This document shows positions 46,175-55,771 of a DNA stretch of 64,000 nucleotides, one piece after another. This stretch comes from Metabacillus lacus (GTDB lineage Bacteria > Bacillota > Bacilli > Bacillales > Bacillaceae). Location of the stretch: NCBI RefSeq assembly GCF_009674805.1, contig NZ_WKKI01000003.1, forward strand, positions 124,001 through 188,000, in the 5' to 3' direction. Both the position numbers and the translations under genes were made by a program. The number at the start of each line of letters is the position of its first letter. Positions within the stretch are counted from its first letter, which is position 1. The notes beneath the pieces are model-generated. The model saw nothing but the letters and a program-made list of their open reading frames with translations, ran no database searches and was not told the DNA's origin.

Positions 46175-46190
46175 CAATCATGTCACATGC
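46167..46190. promoter_or_regulatory. BceR-type operator: perfect 24-bp inverted repeat
   Basis: GCATGTGACA, spacer ATCA, TGTCACATGC; both 10-bp arms match perfectly. It begins inside the last codons of bceS and lies about 60 bp upstream of a TACAAT -10 candidate (near 46248) for bceAB. The TGTGAC/GTCACA half-site with 4-bp spacer agrees with known BceR operators. Confidence 0.8.
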
Positions 46191-46271
46191 TTGTTGGTTT
46201 TGTTCGGATAAACGAAGGAAGAGCCGCAAGGGAGGTACTACAATAGAGTTATCAATAAAGGAGTGTGACCT

Positions 46272-47033
46272 ATGGCTATACTAGAAGCAGTATCTCTTCA
46301 TAAAACTTATGGAAACAAGTTTAATAAACAGCCGGTATTAAAAGGGCTCAGCCTTTCTGTCCAGAAAGGTGAATTTGTCAGCATAATGGGCGCTTCAGGC
46401 TCAGGAAAAACAACATTGTTGAATGTGTTGTCTTCTATTGATAAAGCGAGTTCCGGAGACATTATTATTAACGGGGAAAATATTACGGCCATGAAAGAAA
46501 AGCAGCTTGCACAATTCCGGAAAAAGCACCTGGGGTTTATTTTTCAGGACTACAATCTGCTTGATACGCTTACTGTGAAAGAAAATATTCTCCTGCCGTT
46601 GTCTATTGCATCCATCCCTAAAGACGAGGCAGAGAAAAAATTTGCAGCTGTCGCCGGCGAGCTGAACATCGGGGATATTCAACATAAATACCCAAATGAG
46701 ATCTCCGGCGGCCAAAAACAGCGGACCTCCGCAGCCAGGGCATTTATCCATGAACCCAGCATCATTTTTGCAGATGAACCAACAGGAGCACTAGATTCGA
46801 AATCCGCCTCCGATCTGTTGAACAAGCTCAGTTCATTAAACCAAAACCGAAAATCAACCATTGTGATGGTGACGCATGATCCTGTTGCAGCCAGCTATTG
46901 CGGAAGGGTTATTTTTATTAAAGACGGCCAAATTTACTCCCAAATTCAAAAAGGACAGGAATCCAGGCAGTCTTTTTTTAAAGACATCATGAAAGCACAA
47001 GGTGTACTGGGCGGTGTTCAGCATGACGCTTAG
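46272..47033 (+). CDS. bceA: BceA-type ABC transporter ATPase
   Basis: 253 residues. Walker A is GASGSGKTT (about 39-47), the Q-loop is in [13 protein letters not shown], the signature is [13 protein letters not shown], and Walker B is [12 protein letters not shown] with His switch VTHDP. It is a MacB/LolD-type ATPase. With BceB it binds undecaprenyl-pyrophosphate-peptide complexes and frees the lipid carrier from bacitracin-like or lantibiotic drugs. Note Thr in the signature QRTSAAR where most members have QRVA/QRVS. Strong AAGGAGTG site. Confidence 0.92.
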   Translation: MAILEAVSLHKTYGNKFNKQPVLKGLSLSVQKGEFVSIMGASGSGKTTLLNVLSSIDKASSGDIIINGENITAMKEKQLAQFRKKHLGFIFQDYNLLDTLTVKENILLPLSIASIPKDEAEKKFAAVAGELNIGDIQHKYPNEISGGQKQRTSAARAFIHEPSIIFADEPTGALDSKSASDLLNKLSSLNQNRKSTIVMVTHDPVAASYCGRVIFIKDGQIYSQIQKGQESRQSFFKDIMKAQGVLGGVQHDA

Positions 47034-48963
47034 TCAGCTCCTACTCAAAAATTTAAAGAAAAACGCCAAAAACTACTATCTTTATATCTTTGCGCTTATC
47101 TTTAGTGTCTCGCTCTATTTTTCATTTGTCACATTGCAGTATGACCCTGCCCTGGATGAGACAAAAGGGTCTGTTAATGGCGGAGCTGCAATCGGAGCTG
47201 CATCTGTTTTGCTTATTGGAATCGTTATTATTTTTCTGCTGTATGCAAACCAGTTTTTTATCAGGAGACGCAGCAAGGAAATCGGACTGTTTCAGTTGAT
47301 CGGAATGACAAAGAACAAAATTTTTAGGCTGTTGGCAATCGAAAATTTCATTCTCTATTTTAGTTCACTGGCTGCCGGCATTCTGGTCGGCTTCTCATTT
47401 TCCAAGCTAATATTAATGATTTTGTTTAAGATTACAAATGTTGACGCAGGGGCTGAACTGAACTTCTCCTCTTCTGCATTGTTTCAGACGGTTCTTGTAT
47501 TTTTAACAATCTTTCTTGTGATCACCTTTACAAACTATTTATTTATTAAAAGACAAAGCATCTTATCACTCTTTAGAGTGACTTCATCCACTGAGGACAA
47601 AATCAGAAGGCTTTCTTTTTGGGAAGCAGCTGCAGGTGTTCTCGGCATCCTTATGATTGCAGCAGGATATTATGTTTCATCAAAGCTGTTTGACGGTGCA
47701 TTTACCAGTTTCCCCTCCCTTCTGACCGCAATGCTGTTTATCCTTGGCTCGGTTATTATCGGCACCTATTTCTTTTACAAAGGGTCTGTTGGCTTTCTGA
47801 TGAATATGGTGCGCAATAGAAAATCCGGTTACCTGCATATTAGAGAAGTCCTCTCCCTGGCAACGATTATGTACAGAATGAAGTCGATCGCCCTTCTTCT
47901 GACAATCATCACCACTCTTTCTGCGCTCGCGATTGGATTGCTTTCTTTAAGCTACATTTCTTACTATTCCGCTGAAAAAGCGGCTGAGCAGGCTGTCGCA
48001 GCTGATTTTGCGCTGATTCACGAGGAAGAAATGAGGAAGTATGGGGCAGCCCTGACAGCCAATGATATTGAATATAAGGAAAAAAGGATTGAAGTAGTCG
48101 TCTCTCAAGCAGATCTGTCAAATATCATGGGTGGAAATTTGACTGAGATGACAGTAAACTTTGAATCAACTGAAATTCCTGTGGTAAGCGACTCTTCTGT
48201 TGAAGGTGTGGATGTAAGTCCTGAGGAAACTTACTTCACAGGCTTTAGTGATATTATGCAGCGTTTTTTATCAATCGCAGACAGCGGGAATATTGAATTA
48301 ATGGGCAAGAATACAGTCATTTCGCAGCACTATCTTGGTCTGAGAAGAGAATACATTCTTTCTTCGTATTTTACAGATGGGGGGCCGGTTGCCATAGTAG
48401 ACGATTCTATTTTTCAACAGCTGAAAGAGGATCAAGTTCCTGACATTCAAAAAGCGCCGTTTTATATTGGAGTGAATCTGGTAAACCCGGAAGACATCCA
48501 GAAGGCGGATGATATTTTTCAATCATTGCCTTTCAGCGAAGAACGATATAACGACAGCAAATATGCGGGGAGTCAATTTCAAAAGCAAAATATGGGCCTG
48601 ATTATGTTTATAGTGGGCTTTCTCGGCCTTACCTTTCTGATTACCTCAGGCTGTATTCTCTACTTTAAGCAAATGGGTGAAGGAGAAGATGAAAAGCCAA
48701 ACTACACTATTTTGAGAAAGCTTGGCTTTACAGAACGAGATTTGCTCGGGGGCATTATCATCAAGCAAGCCTTCAGCTTTGGAATACCGCTGATTCTTGG
48801 GCTGCTGCACAGCTACTTTGCTGTTCAATCCGGCTGGTTTCTCTTTGGAACTGAACTTTGGACACCGATGATTCTGGTGATGCTGATTTATACGGGGCTG
48901 TACTCTATCTTCGCTGTTCTCTCTACACTGTATTATAAGAGAATCATTAAAGAGGCGCTTTGA
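47023..48963 (+). CDS. bceB: BceB-type ABC transporter permease
   Basis: 646 residues with ten membrane helices in the BceB pattern: TM1 about 20-40; TM2-4 about 50-175, including [20 protein letters not shown], the FtsX signature; a large extracellular domain about 310-520 that binds target antibiotic-lipid complexes; and the last three helices about 525-640. The open frame begins at 47002 but ATG 47023 overlaps the bceA stop by 11 bp and has GGGCGG upstream. Drug specificity cannot be inferred without comparison. Confidence 0.9.
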   Translation: MTLSQLLLKNLKKNAKNYYLYIFALIFSVSLYFSFVTLQYDPALDETKGSVNGGAAIGAASVLLIGIVIIFLLYANQFFIRRRSKEIGLFQLIGMTKNKIFRLLAIENFILYFSSLAAGILVGFSFSKLILMILFKITNVDAGAELNFSSSALFQTVLVFLTIFLVITFTNYLFIKRQSILSLFRVTSSTEDKIRRLSFWEAAAGVLGILMIAAGYYVSSKLFDGAFTSFPSLLTAMLFILGSVIIGTYFFYKGSVGFLMNMVRNRKSGYLHIREVLSLATIMYRMKSIALLLTIITTLSALAIGLLSLSYISYYSAEKAAEQAVAADFALIHEEEMRKYGAALTANDIEYKEKRIEVVVSQADLSNIMGGNLTEMTVNFESTEIPVVSDSSVEGVDVSPEETYFTGFSDIMQRFLSIADSGNIELMGKNTVISQHYLGLRREYILSSYFTDGGPVAIVDDSIFQQLKEDQVPDIQKAPFYIGVNLVNPEDIQKADDIFQSLPFSEERYNDSKYAGSQFQKQNMGLIMFIVGFLGLTFLITSGCILYFKQMGEGEDEKPNYTILRKLGFTERDLLGGIIIKQAFSFGIPLILGLLHSYFAVQSGWFLFGTELWTPMILVMLIYTGLYSIFAVLSTLYYKRIIKEAL

Positions 48964-49043
48964 AGGGTGCTGCTTTTGATTACTGATGGAAAATGCGTTA
49001 TTCTTATTAGTACAAATATCCACATAAGGACGTGCTATTCAAC

Positions 49044-49751
49044 ATGCGTATCAATAAGTTTATCAGCGAATCCGGGAAGGCCTCCAGGCGCGGTGCGGAC
49101 AAGTTAATTACCGAAGGAAGAGTCACCATCAACGGGAAAGTCGCAAAAATCGGCAGCCAGGTGCAGCCGGGCGATGATGTGCGTGTCAGCGGAGATCCCA
49201 TCCGCATGGCGAGAAATTATGTGTATATCGCGCTAAACAAACCCGTCGGCATTACCAGTACTACAGAAAAGCAGGTAAAGGGAAATATCATTGACCTGGT
49301 AAACCATCCTTTACGCATTTTTAATATCGGTCGCCTTGATAAAGATTCAGATGGATTGATTTTGCTGACGAATGACGGAGACATCGTAAATGAAATTCTT
49401 CGTGTAGAAAACAAGCATGAAAAGGAGTACATTGTTTCTGTCGATAAACCAATTTCTCCTGAGTTTGTCAAGCAAATGTCGGAAGGGGTTGAGATTCTCG
49501 GGACGAAAACTCTTCCATGCGAAGTCAGACAGCTGTCAAAGTTTGATTTCCAGATTATCCTGACACAGGGTTTAAACAGGCAGATCCGCAGAATGTGTGA
49601 AGCCCTCGGCTACGAAGTATACCGTTTGCAGCGCACAAGAATTATGAACATTCATCTCGGAAACCTTCCTGTCGGGCAATGGAGAGACTTAACGAAAAAG
49701 GAAAAAAACCAACTTTTCCGTGAATTGAATTATGAACCGAAAGAATGGTAA
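49044..49751 (+). CDS. rluF: 23S rRNA pseudouridine synthase RluF
   Basis: About 235 residues. S4 domain [19 protein letters not shown], catalytic Asp in [21 protein letters not shown]-terminal [20 protein letters not shown]. This matches the RluF group, which modifies U2604 region of 23S rRNA. The open frame starts at 49032; ATG 49044 with AAGGAC upstream is preferred. It differs from the paralog at 15763-16446 mainly in the S4 domain and in its basic/acidic C-terminus, so the two probably target different uridines. Confidence 0.9.
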   Translation: MRINKFISESGKASRRGADKLITEGRVTINGKVAKIGSQVQPGDDVRVSGDPIRMARNYVYIALNKPVGITSTTEKQVKGNIIDLVNHPLRIFNIGRLDKDSDGLILLTNDGDIVNEILRVENKHEKEYIVSVDKPISPEFVKQMSEGVEILGTKTLPCEVRQLSKFDFQIILTQGLNRQIRRMCEALGYEVYRLQRTRIMNIHLGNLPVGQWRDLTKKEKNQLFRELNYEPKEW

Positions 49752-49765
49752 TCTTGCACTGCAAA

Positions 49766-49797
49766 GGGGAGAAGCGCACTTCTCCTCTTTTTTTTCT
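49766..49797 (+). terminator. Terminator of rluF
   Basis: GGAGAAG-CGCA-CTTCTCC followed by TCTTTTTTTTC, 15 bp after the stop. Confidence 0.85.
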
Positions 49798-50374
49798 TCA
49801 ATTAACCAAGCCCTTCAACAGCTTCTGGATAATAGCAAACTTTAGAGTTCTAAACTTTGCTTTGTCATACTCTGCTACCTCTGCAACATTTTGATTCAAT
49901 AAAATTACAAATCTCACGTTTACGCTTTCTTCCTTTCAATTGCAGACAAACATTCTTACAATGTTACATGAATTTTGAGAAATGACGCCTGCTTTATAGT
50001 TGGTTTTATCGTTTGCAGAGGTATGACATTGTCTTTTCTGAATAAAAAACGGATCTTTTCATAGTAATGAAGAAAGATTTTTTATAAGCAACACGATCAT
50101 CATCAACCTGCTTTTTCTCTGCGAAGTTTACCTTCCTCTAAAGTTGGCACCCTGCACTGTGTGCTGGCTGCCGAGACTTCTGACCTGTTTCCTCCAGCTC
50201 TCTCGATGAGTGAAAAATAAGAGACTTTCAACCCTGCATATAGATGGGTAGTCAATTATTCTAAATTTATAGTTATTTGTCTAAAAGTTTCTAGCATTCC
50301 CTCTTTCACTTCGACATATCCCGTATACGGCATGTATTACAATCAAATCAGAACAAAAAAACAATACAAGGGAA
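49798..50374. other. Intergenic region, one weak minus-strand mini-ORF
   Basis: A 39-codon minus-strand frame (49917 to 49798, GTG start, AAAGGAAG at 11 bp) reads like an exported or truncated peptide ending IIQKLLKGLVN, but nothing else supports it. The rest holds an AT-rich promoter-like area before the next gene (50270-50374) and no recognisable element. Confidence 0.3.
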
Positions 50375-50389
50375 ATGGGGAATGAAAAA

Positions 50390-50872
50390 GTGAAAGAGAA
50401 ATTATCTATGTTATCAGCATTTATTTTATCAGTGTCATTATTTATCGGGGTCACGCGCGGCCAGGCAGAAGCATTAGGAAATGGGAATCATCTTTCAGGC
50501 ATGATTGAGAAATTATCTGCTCATATGAAAGCAGCCTTAATGGCAGCAGGCAGAAATGTGGAGAGAATGATGAAAGAGGCAGGCATACATCAGGTTATCT
50601 CAGGGATGATTGGCGCTCTTTCAAATGTAACGCAGATTTATCATGCTGCAGGTGCAGAAAATGAACGTCAAGCCTATTTAAAGACACATACTAACACTTC
50701 AGTTCAACGAGCGCCATGTCGATCAAAAGGTGAACCACTCTTCCTGCAGCCGCTTAAGGACAAATTATGGGACAAGCAGCTCAACATTCAGTGTGATACA
50801 TATCATGCAATCTTTGTGAAGTTCATTGGAGATAGCAGGATCAAGGAAGTTGCAGTCATTGATACATCCTGA
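50390..50872 (+). CDS. Hypothetical secreted protein (160 aa)
   Basis: Not recognised. The N-terminus KEKLSMLSAFILSVSLFIG is a Sec signal peptide with a plausible cleavage after QAEA (about residue 27). The mature part starts with an amphipathic, Met/Ala-rich helical region (MIEKLSAHMKAALMAAGRNV, then MMKEAGIHQVISGMIGAL). A more polar C-terminal half has two Cys (PCRSKG and NIQCDT) that could form a disulphide. The GTG at 50390 is preferred over ATG 50375 because GGGGAATG lies 8 bp before it. Single gene, AT-rich promoter region. Confidence 0.55.
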   Translation: MKEKLSMLSAFILSVSLFIGVTRGQAEALGNGNHLSGMIEKLSAHMKAALMAAGRNVERMMKEAGIHQVISGMIGALSNVTQIYHAAGAENERQAYLKTHTNTSVQRAPCRSKGEPLFLQPLKDKLWDKQLNIQCDTYHAIFVKFIGDSRIKEVAVIDTS

Positions 50873-51103
50873 AATATGTGAAAAGAGAAGATATCTACTT
50901 ACCATTTATTTAAGTAATGCTGGACTATAAGTTAATCATAGATTCCAAGCTGCAGCTGCTTTTATGAGCAAAAATCCTAGATGACAAGAAGGAGGAATAT
51001 ACCCTATATCATTTATATTCTAATTACAGGAGGAGATGATCTATCAGTTGAATAACCAGCTTTACCATGTGCATTTTAATTTCATAGAACAGCCTTGAGG
51101 GCT

Positions 51104-51141
51104 AGAATTCGGGTATAAATCCGGGATTCTGCCTTTTTTTT
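51104..51141 (+). terminator. Terminator in the gap after the secreted protein gene
   Basis: AGAATTCGG pairs imperfectly with CCGGGATTCT, then TTTTTTTT. The 230-bp stretch before it (50873-51103) has two GGAGG-like sites and a 20-codon frame (51036), too little to call a gene. Confidence 0.5.
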
Positions 51142-51252
51142 GCTTTGGTTTCCCCCCACTCTGTCCAAAGTTATGATTTTTTTTGGTAGTCTGAATGCCA
51201 AAAGCAAAGCCTGGTAATATTAATACTCATAACAGTATAAGGGAGAAGAAAG

Positions 51253-52485
51253 ATGAACCTGCAATCTGGCAATTATTACTGGCCTTCTATATTTCCGGAA
51301 GCTCCATCTTATCCAGCACTTCAGCAAGATACTCACTGTGATGTACTGATTATAGGCGGCGGGGGATCAGCAGCACAGTGCGCCTTTCAGCTTGCTGATA
51401 AAGGACTGGCTGTTGCTGTCATTGAGAAAGCAAAGATAGGTTCCGGCAGCACTAGTGCAAACTCTGCACTTCTTCAATATTCCGGCGAGAAGTTCTTCAC
51501 ATCCCTCACTCATTCCTTCGGTGAAGGATATATTCAGCGGCATTTGCAGTTATTAAAAACGGCCATTGATGACATAGAACGATCAGCGGAGGTCAGCGGA
51601 GACAAGTGCGAGTTCAGGAGAAGAGACACGCTTTATTTCGCCTCAAGTGCAGGGGATGTTCCGCGCCTCAAGGCAGAATATTCCTTTCTAAAGGAGCAAG
51701 GTTTTCCCCTCGATTACTTAGAAAAAAGAGACATCCAGAAAAGGTATCCTTTTGTGAAAGAGGCTGCTATATACGTATATAATGATGCGGAATACAATCC
51801 CTTTAAATTTGCCCATCAGCTGCTTCTCTACGCTTCAAAAAAAGGTGTCTCAGTATATGAAAACACTGAAATGAACGGCCACTATTTTGATAAAAGCCTG
51901 AAAAACACAATTGTTCGCACTAAAAACGGTCATAACATCTATGCCAAAACAGTTATTTTTTCAGCAGGTTATGAAAATATGGATATTCGAAAAGAAAAGC
52001 AAGCTTCTTTTGTCAGTACATATACTATGACTACAAAACCCCTTAATGAGGCAAGCCTCAAAGCCTGGTATAACAGGACTTTGATCTGGGAGACTGCACG
52101 CCCTTACTTGTACTTAAGAACTACAGCAGATAACCGGGTGATCATTGGCGGACTTGATGAGAACACCACTGATCCGCTTGACCGGGACAGCAAGCTGAAT
52201 CATAAGATGAAGAAATTGAAACAGGAATTTCAAAAGCTTTTTCCTGAAATAGACGTAGAGCCGGCATTCGGTTTAACAGGTTATTATGGCGGAACAAAAG
52301 ATGGACTTCCCATTATTGGAAAGTACGATGAATTTCCACAGTGTTATTTTTTGCTGGGCTATGGTGATAACGGAACTGTCTACAGCCAGCTTTTAGCAGG
52401 ACTCATTTCACAAGAAATATTGACGGGCAGCAGCATTGATTTACAGCTTTATCTGCAGAATCGTCCGTTAAAAGGAAAGCTTTGA
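51253..52485 (+). CDS. FAD-dependent oxidoreductase (DAO family)
   Basis: 410 residues. An N-terminal extension (1-28, YYWPSIFPEAPSYPAL) as in gamma-glutamylputrescine-oxidase-like proteins precedes the FAD fold CDVLIIGGGGSAAQCAFQLA, ending AVIEKAKIGSGSTSANSALL. The C-terminal segment EPAFGLTGYYGGTKDGLPIIG and GYGDNGTVYSQLLAG closes the FAD site. The glycine motif reads GGGGSAAQCA rather than the usual GxGxxGxxxA, an unusual change. Covalent-flavin residues are not evident. Substrate unknown; convergent with the CadD-like gene (3-bp gap). Confidence 0.75.
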   Translation: MNLQSGNYYWPSIFPEAPSYPALQQDTHCDVLIIGGGGSAAQCAFQLADKGLAVAVIEKAKIGSGSTSANSALLQYSGEKFFTSLTHSFGEGYIQRHLQLLKTAIDDIERSAEVSGDKCEFRRRDTLYFASSAGDVPRLKAEYSFLKEQGFPLDYLEKRDIQKRYPFVKEAAIYVYNDAEYNPFKFAHQLLLYASKKGVSVYENTEMNGHYFDKSLKNTIVRTKNGHNIYAKTVIFSAGYENMDIRKEKQASFVSTYTMTTKPLNEASLKAWYNRTLIWETARPYLYLRTTADNRVIIGGLDENTTDPLDRDSKLNHKMKKLKQEFQKLFPEIDVEPAFGLTGYYGGTKDGLPIIGKYDEFPQCYFLLGYGDNGTVYSQLLAGLISQEILTGSSIDLQLYLQNRPLKGKL

Positions 52486-52488
52486 TCT

Positions 52489-53136
52489 TTAAAGAAAAAG
52501 GGAATAGGTTTCGCTTTCCATAATGATATACAATCCTAACACAATAAAAACAAATGGAATTAGTTTATTTCCTCCGGCTTTTATTCCCTTGGCAATAATG
52601 GGGTTTTTCACAAGTTGGAATCCCAGGTAGCACCAAACACCAACAAGAAGCATGAAAACCGCCGTAATGATAAGCCCGCCAGAAAGTCCGGAATTGGCAA
52701 ACAGCGGGATATAAATCGCTATATTATCTCCCCCGTTGCCAATTGTGATAGCAGCGACTTTTATCACGGGAAAACTTGCTATCACAGTGCTGCTTGCACC
52801 CTTAAAGAGGGCTGGATCTTCCCCGGCTACCAAAACGCCGATTTCTTCGGGTTCACTTTCTGAAGCGTGTTTTCTCAGCTGCAACAGGCCTTTTATCCCT
52901 ATATAAAGAGGAACTAGTCCAAGCAGTCCTATCCAGGGAACTGGCACAAAAAACAAACCCCAGGCAGCTAATGCAGACACCAGCGTCAGAAAGACAATAC
53001 CTGCATACTGGCCCGCGACTATTTGCTTAAGAGACAGTGATTTTTTATCAAGCTGTGAAAATAAAGCCATCAACACAAAGATATCATCAATATTTGTTGA
53101 GACAAAGGCAATGATCGCTGTAAGCAGTACATCCAT
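52489..53136 (-). CDS. CadD-family cadmium resistance/heavy-metal transporter
   Basis: About 215 residues with five to six membrane helices. The motif AFVSTNIDDIFVLMALF (about residue 9) with paired Asp in the first helix and the later GNGGDNIAIYIPLFA are hallmarks of the CadD (PF03596) / LysE-like group. An open frame extends to 53193, but ATG 53136 begins at the first helix and has GGAGTG upstream. No CadC-like repressor gene lies nearby. Substrate cadmium is by family only. Confidence 0.8.
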   Translation of the reverse strand: MDVLLTAIIAFVSTNIDDIFVLMALFSQLDKKSLSLKQIVAGQYAGIVFLTLVSALAAWGLFFVPVPWIGLLGLVPLYIGIKGLLQLRKHASESEPEEIGVLVAGEDPALFKGASSTVIASFPVIKVAAITIGNGGDNIAIYIPLFANSGLSGGLIITAVFMLLVGVWCYLGFQLVKNPIIAKGIKAGGNKLIPFVFIVLGLYIIMESETYSLFL

Positions 53137-53274
53137 GTCAGGTGCCACTCCTTCCCTAATTTTGATGTTGATGAGAAACGGACATTTATACATTATATCC
53201 TTCCTGCTGATGAAGCAGTATGATTTCTATTGCAGTCGGCTCCGCTGCATACATTATATTGCCGAAGACAGCAG

Positions 53275-53302
53275 AAAAGCAGCCCCCTGCAGGACTGCTT
53301 TT
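53275..53302 (-). terminator. Terminator of the gas vesicle operon
   Basis: AAAAGCAG...CTGCTTTT stem with a GC-rich inner part, 8 bp past the gvpU stop. Confidence 0.65.
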
Positions 53303-53310
53303 CAATGTGT

Positions 53311-53694
53311 TTAATTTTCTTTATCACTGCTGTCAAAGATTTTTCCTAAGAAAAATCCATCAACTTCTTCCAGCTTTCCTCTCCAAAGGATTTTCCCTTT
53401 AGAAGGAGTAGACTTGCTGTCTCCGATATATACTTTTGTGTCCTTCATATGAATAAAGTTAGCCTCTTTTGCTCCGCCAGATTGGAAGGATTCTCCTGCT
53501 TGTTCGAGCTGCTCGCTCAATTTCTGGGCAATTTCGTTATCTCCTTCAAATGTGTCGCTGAGCAAGTGAAAGTATTCTTTTGCTGAAGTCAAAGTACCTG
53601 TGACGATAGCACCCTTCACGTTTAATGTGATATCTAAAGCAAAGTTGTGTTTATTTGCTGCTTGTACGAAAACCTCTAAAATGCTGTCCTTCAT
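53311..53694 (-). CDS. gvpU: Gas vesicle protein GvpU
   Basis: 127 residues, MKDSILEVFVQAANKHNFAL followed by a beta-rich body (DITLNVKGAIVTGTL and ILWRGKLEEVDGFFLG). In P. megaterium GvpU is the last gene of the cluster and has been reported to undergo a phase transition that controls clustering of gas vesicles. Here it likewise ends the operon, 4 bp after the large acidic T-like gene, which suggests they act together. AAAGGAG site. Confidence 0.88.
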   Translation of the reverse strand: MKDSILEVFVQAANKHNFALDITLNVKGAIVTGTLTSAKEYFHLLSDTFEGDNEIAQKLSEQLEQAGESFQSGGAKEANFIHMKDTKVYIGDSKSTPSKGKILWRGKLEEVDGFFLGKIFDSSDKEN

Positions 53695-53698
53695 GTGA

Positions 53699-55714
53699 CT
53701 ACTCCTTTCTTAGTCCGTTTAAGAGAAGGTAGGTCTCATCGTCCGCCGAACTAAAAGAGTAGTTTTTCTCCTTTTGTTCTTTGTCTGATGTTTTGGATTT
53801 AGCTGACCTTCTTCCCTGGCCTTGCTTTTTTGTTTTTGCAGCTCTGGAAGAAGCGGGTTTCTTTCCGTCTTTACGCTGTTCCTTACCCTCTTTGTTCTCC
53901 TCAGAAGCTTTCTGCTTTTCATTTGTTGAATCCTTTGCTGCCGGCTCCTGCGCCTCATCTTCCTCTGAGTCTTCCGTGTCTTCGGAATCAGTTTCTTCTG
54001 CTGCTGGTTCCTCTGCCTCGTCTTCCTCTGAGTTCTCAGTGCTTTCAGAGTCAGCATCTTCTGCCGCTGGCTCCTGCGCCTCGTCTTCCTCTGAGTCTTC
54101 CGTGTCTTCGGAATCAGTTTCTTCTGCCGCTGATTCCTCTGCCTCGTCTTCCTCTGAGTTCTCAGTGCTTTCAGAGTCAGCATCTTCTGCTGCTGGCTCC
54201 TGCGTCTCGTCTTCCTCTGAGTCTTCCGTGTCTTCGGAATCAGTTTCTTCTGCCGCTGGCTCCTCTGCCTCGTCTTCCTCTGAGTCTTCAGTGTCTTCAG
54301 AGTCAGTTTCTTCTGCCGCTGGCTCCTCTGCCTCGTCTTCCTCTGAGTTCTCAGTGCTTTCAGAGTCAGTTTCTTCTGCCGCTGGCTCCTCTGAGTCTTC
54401 CTCTGATTCTTCAGTGCTTTCAGAGTCAGTTTCTTCTGCTGCTGGCTCCTGTGTCTCTTCTTCTACTGAGTCACTTTCTTCAGCACTTCCTTCTTCTTGC
54501 CCTTCAGTTTGCTCTTCATTCTCTTCTTCGCGATCTTCAGTTTGATTTTGTTCTCCTGTTTCCTGATCATCTTCTGAAGCTGCTTTTTCTCCATCAGAAT
54601 CACCACTATCCCCTTCATCTTTTGCTGAATTCTCTTCTTTGGAATCAGCTATAGTGTTTTTTTTTTGCTGATCTTCAGATTCTTCTGAGCTGCTTTCACT
54701 CTTTTCAGACTTTCCCTGAAGCATGGCAGAAAGCATTTCTTCTATTTTGCCAAGTCGATCTTGAAGGTTCTTGTTCTCATCTTTAAGAGCTTCATATTCT
54801 TGATTTCCTGACTTACTTTCATCATGATCAGATTCTTCTTCGCTGTTCTCAGAAAGAGGCTCCGATTGTTCTTCTGAATCCTCGGAATCAGATTCCTCTT
54901 CTTGCTGATCTTGGGCACTAGGCTCTGACTCTTCCTGATCTTCTTTTGATTCATCCTGCTCCGGTTTTTCCTCACCTGAAGCGCTCTCTGTTTGTTCTTG
55001 CGCGTCACCCTGATTATCTTCTTCATCTTGCTGATCTTCTTGATTTTCCTGATCTTCTTGATCTTCCTGCTCGTTATTCACCGGATTTCCTAAATAGGAA
55101 CCAGATTCACTTTCTTCTTCTTCTTCCCCAGTGCTGTTCGAAATTTTTTCTTCCTCATTGCTGTTTGAAGTTTCTTCTTCTTCATTACTGCTGCTAGAAG
55201 TCTCTTCCTTCTCTTCCTGATTTTCATCGCCCTCAGCTTGACCGTCTTCATCCTCAGTGTTTTGAGCTTGACCATTTTTCTGCTGTACCAGCTTTGTAAT
55301 CATTTCTTCCAGACGGTCTATTCTTTCGTTGTAATCTCTGTTTCCGTTGCTGTCTTCATTCCCGCCTTCATCTTCACTATTAGAGTTTTCAGAAGATGCT
55401 TTTTCTTCACTCTTTGTCTCTTCGTCATTGTTCTCCTTACCGTCACTGTCCTTCTTAAACAGTTTCACGGCAGAATCCTTAATAGATCCAGCTGCCTTTT
55501 TTGAACCATCACCGACAGATTTGCCGATCTTATTGATATCAAAGCTTTCCAACAGTTTCTTTGTATTTCCCGGGGAAGATAGGTAGCCCACAGTTGCTCC
55601 AATGACTCCGCCTGCTAAAGATCTTTTAAGCTGACTTGAATCAAACTTAAATTCCTCTTCTGAATTCTTCTTTTTTTCTTCTTTTTTGTTTTCATTTACT
55701 TTAGTCTCTGCCAT
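53699..55714 (-). CDS. Large acidic repeat protein, expanded GvpT-like paralog
   Basis: 671 residues, not a standard member of the megaterium-type cluster. Residues 1-30 are Lys/Glu-rich; 30-50 is a glycine-rich hydrophobic segment (RSLAGGVIGATVGYLSSPGN) homologous to GvpT and GvpP. A coiled coil lies at about 128-145 (YNERIDRLEEMITKLVQQ). Low-complexity Glu/Asp/Ser/Gln follows at 150-300 and a second coiled coil at 307-332 (DENKNLQDRLGKIEEML). About eight 21-residue acidic repeats lie at 421-594 (core EPAAEETDSEDTEDS), then a basic tail (about 600-650, KKPASSRAAKTKKQGQGRR). The start at 55714 has GGAGGT upstream. Probably disordered. Confidence 0.85.
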   Translation of the reverse strand: MAETKVNENKKEEKKKNSEEEFKFDSSQLKRSLAGGVIGATVGYLSSPGNTKKLLESFDINKIGKSVGDGSKKAAGSIKDSAVKLFKKDSDGKENNDEETKSEEKASSENSNSEDEGGNEDSNGNRDYNERIDRLEEMITKLVQQKNGQAQNTEDEDGQAEGDENQEEKEETSSSSNEEEETSNSNEEEKISNSTGEEEEESESGSYLGNPVNNEQEDQEDQENQEDQQDEEDNQGDAQEQTESASGEEKPEQDESKEDQEESEPSAQDQQEEESDSEDSEEQSEPLSENSEEESDHDESKSGNQEYEALKDENKNLQDRLGKIEEMLSAMLQGKSEKSESSSEESEDQQKKNTIADSKEENSAKDEGDSGDSDGEKAASEDDQETGEQNQTEDREEENEEQTEGQEEGSAEESDSVEEETQEPAAEETDSESTEESEEDSEEPAAEETDSESTENSEEDEAEEPAAEETDSEDTEDSEEDEAEEPAAEETDSEDTEDSEEDETQEPAAEDADSESTENSEEDEAEESAAEETDSEDTEDSEEDEAQEPAAEDADSESTENSEEDEAEEPAAEETDSEDTEDSEEDEAQEPAAKDSTNEKQKASEENKEGKEQRKDGKKPASSRAAKTKKQGQGRRSAKSKTSDKEQKEKNYSFSSADDETYLLLNGLRKE
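53936..54452 (-). repeat. 63-bp in-frame tandem repeat inside the acidic Gvp gene
   Basis: About eight copies encoding EEDEA.EPAAEETDSE.TE.S. Two alternating versions occur (EETDSEDTEDS and EDADSESTENS), suggesting expansion by duplication of a two-unit block. The first unit is 20 residues, the others 21. Such arrays are prone to length change by slippage. Confidence 0.85.
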
Positions 55715-55771
55715 TGTCATTACCTCCATTATTCTAGTAATCTATTTTATTTATTGCAGGAACTGCCGCGA

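Noticed and set aside
50100-50220. Possible riboswitch or T-box leader in the region upstream of the secreted protein gene
   Set aside because: A GGGTGCC-like stretch is present on the minus strand but the AGGGTGGNACCGCG T-box core and a downstream gene in that direction are absent.
53781-54545. Plus-strand Ser-rich and Leu-rich open frames across the acidic repeat gene
   Set aside because: They are antisense shadows of the Glu/Asp/Ser codon repeats; no ribosome binding site, and the minus frame fits the operon.
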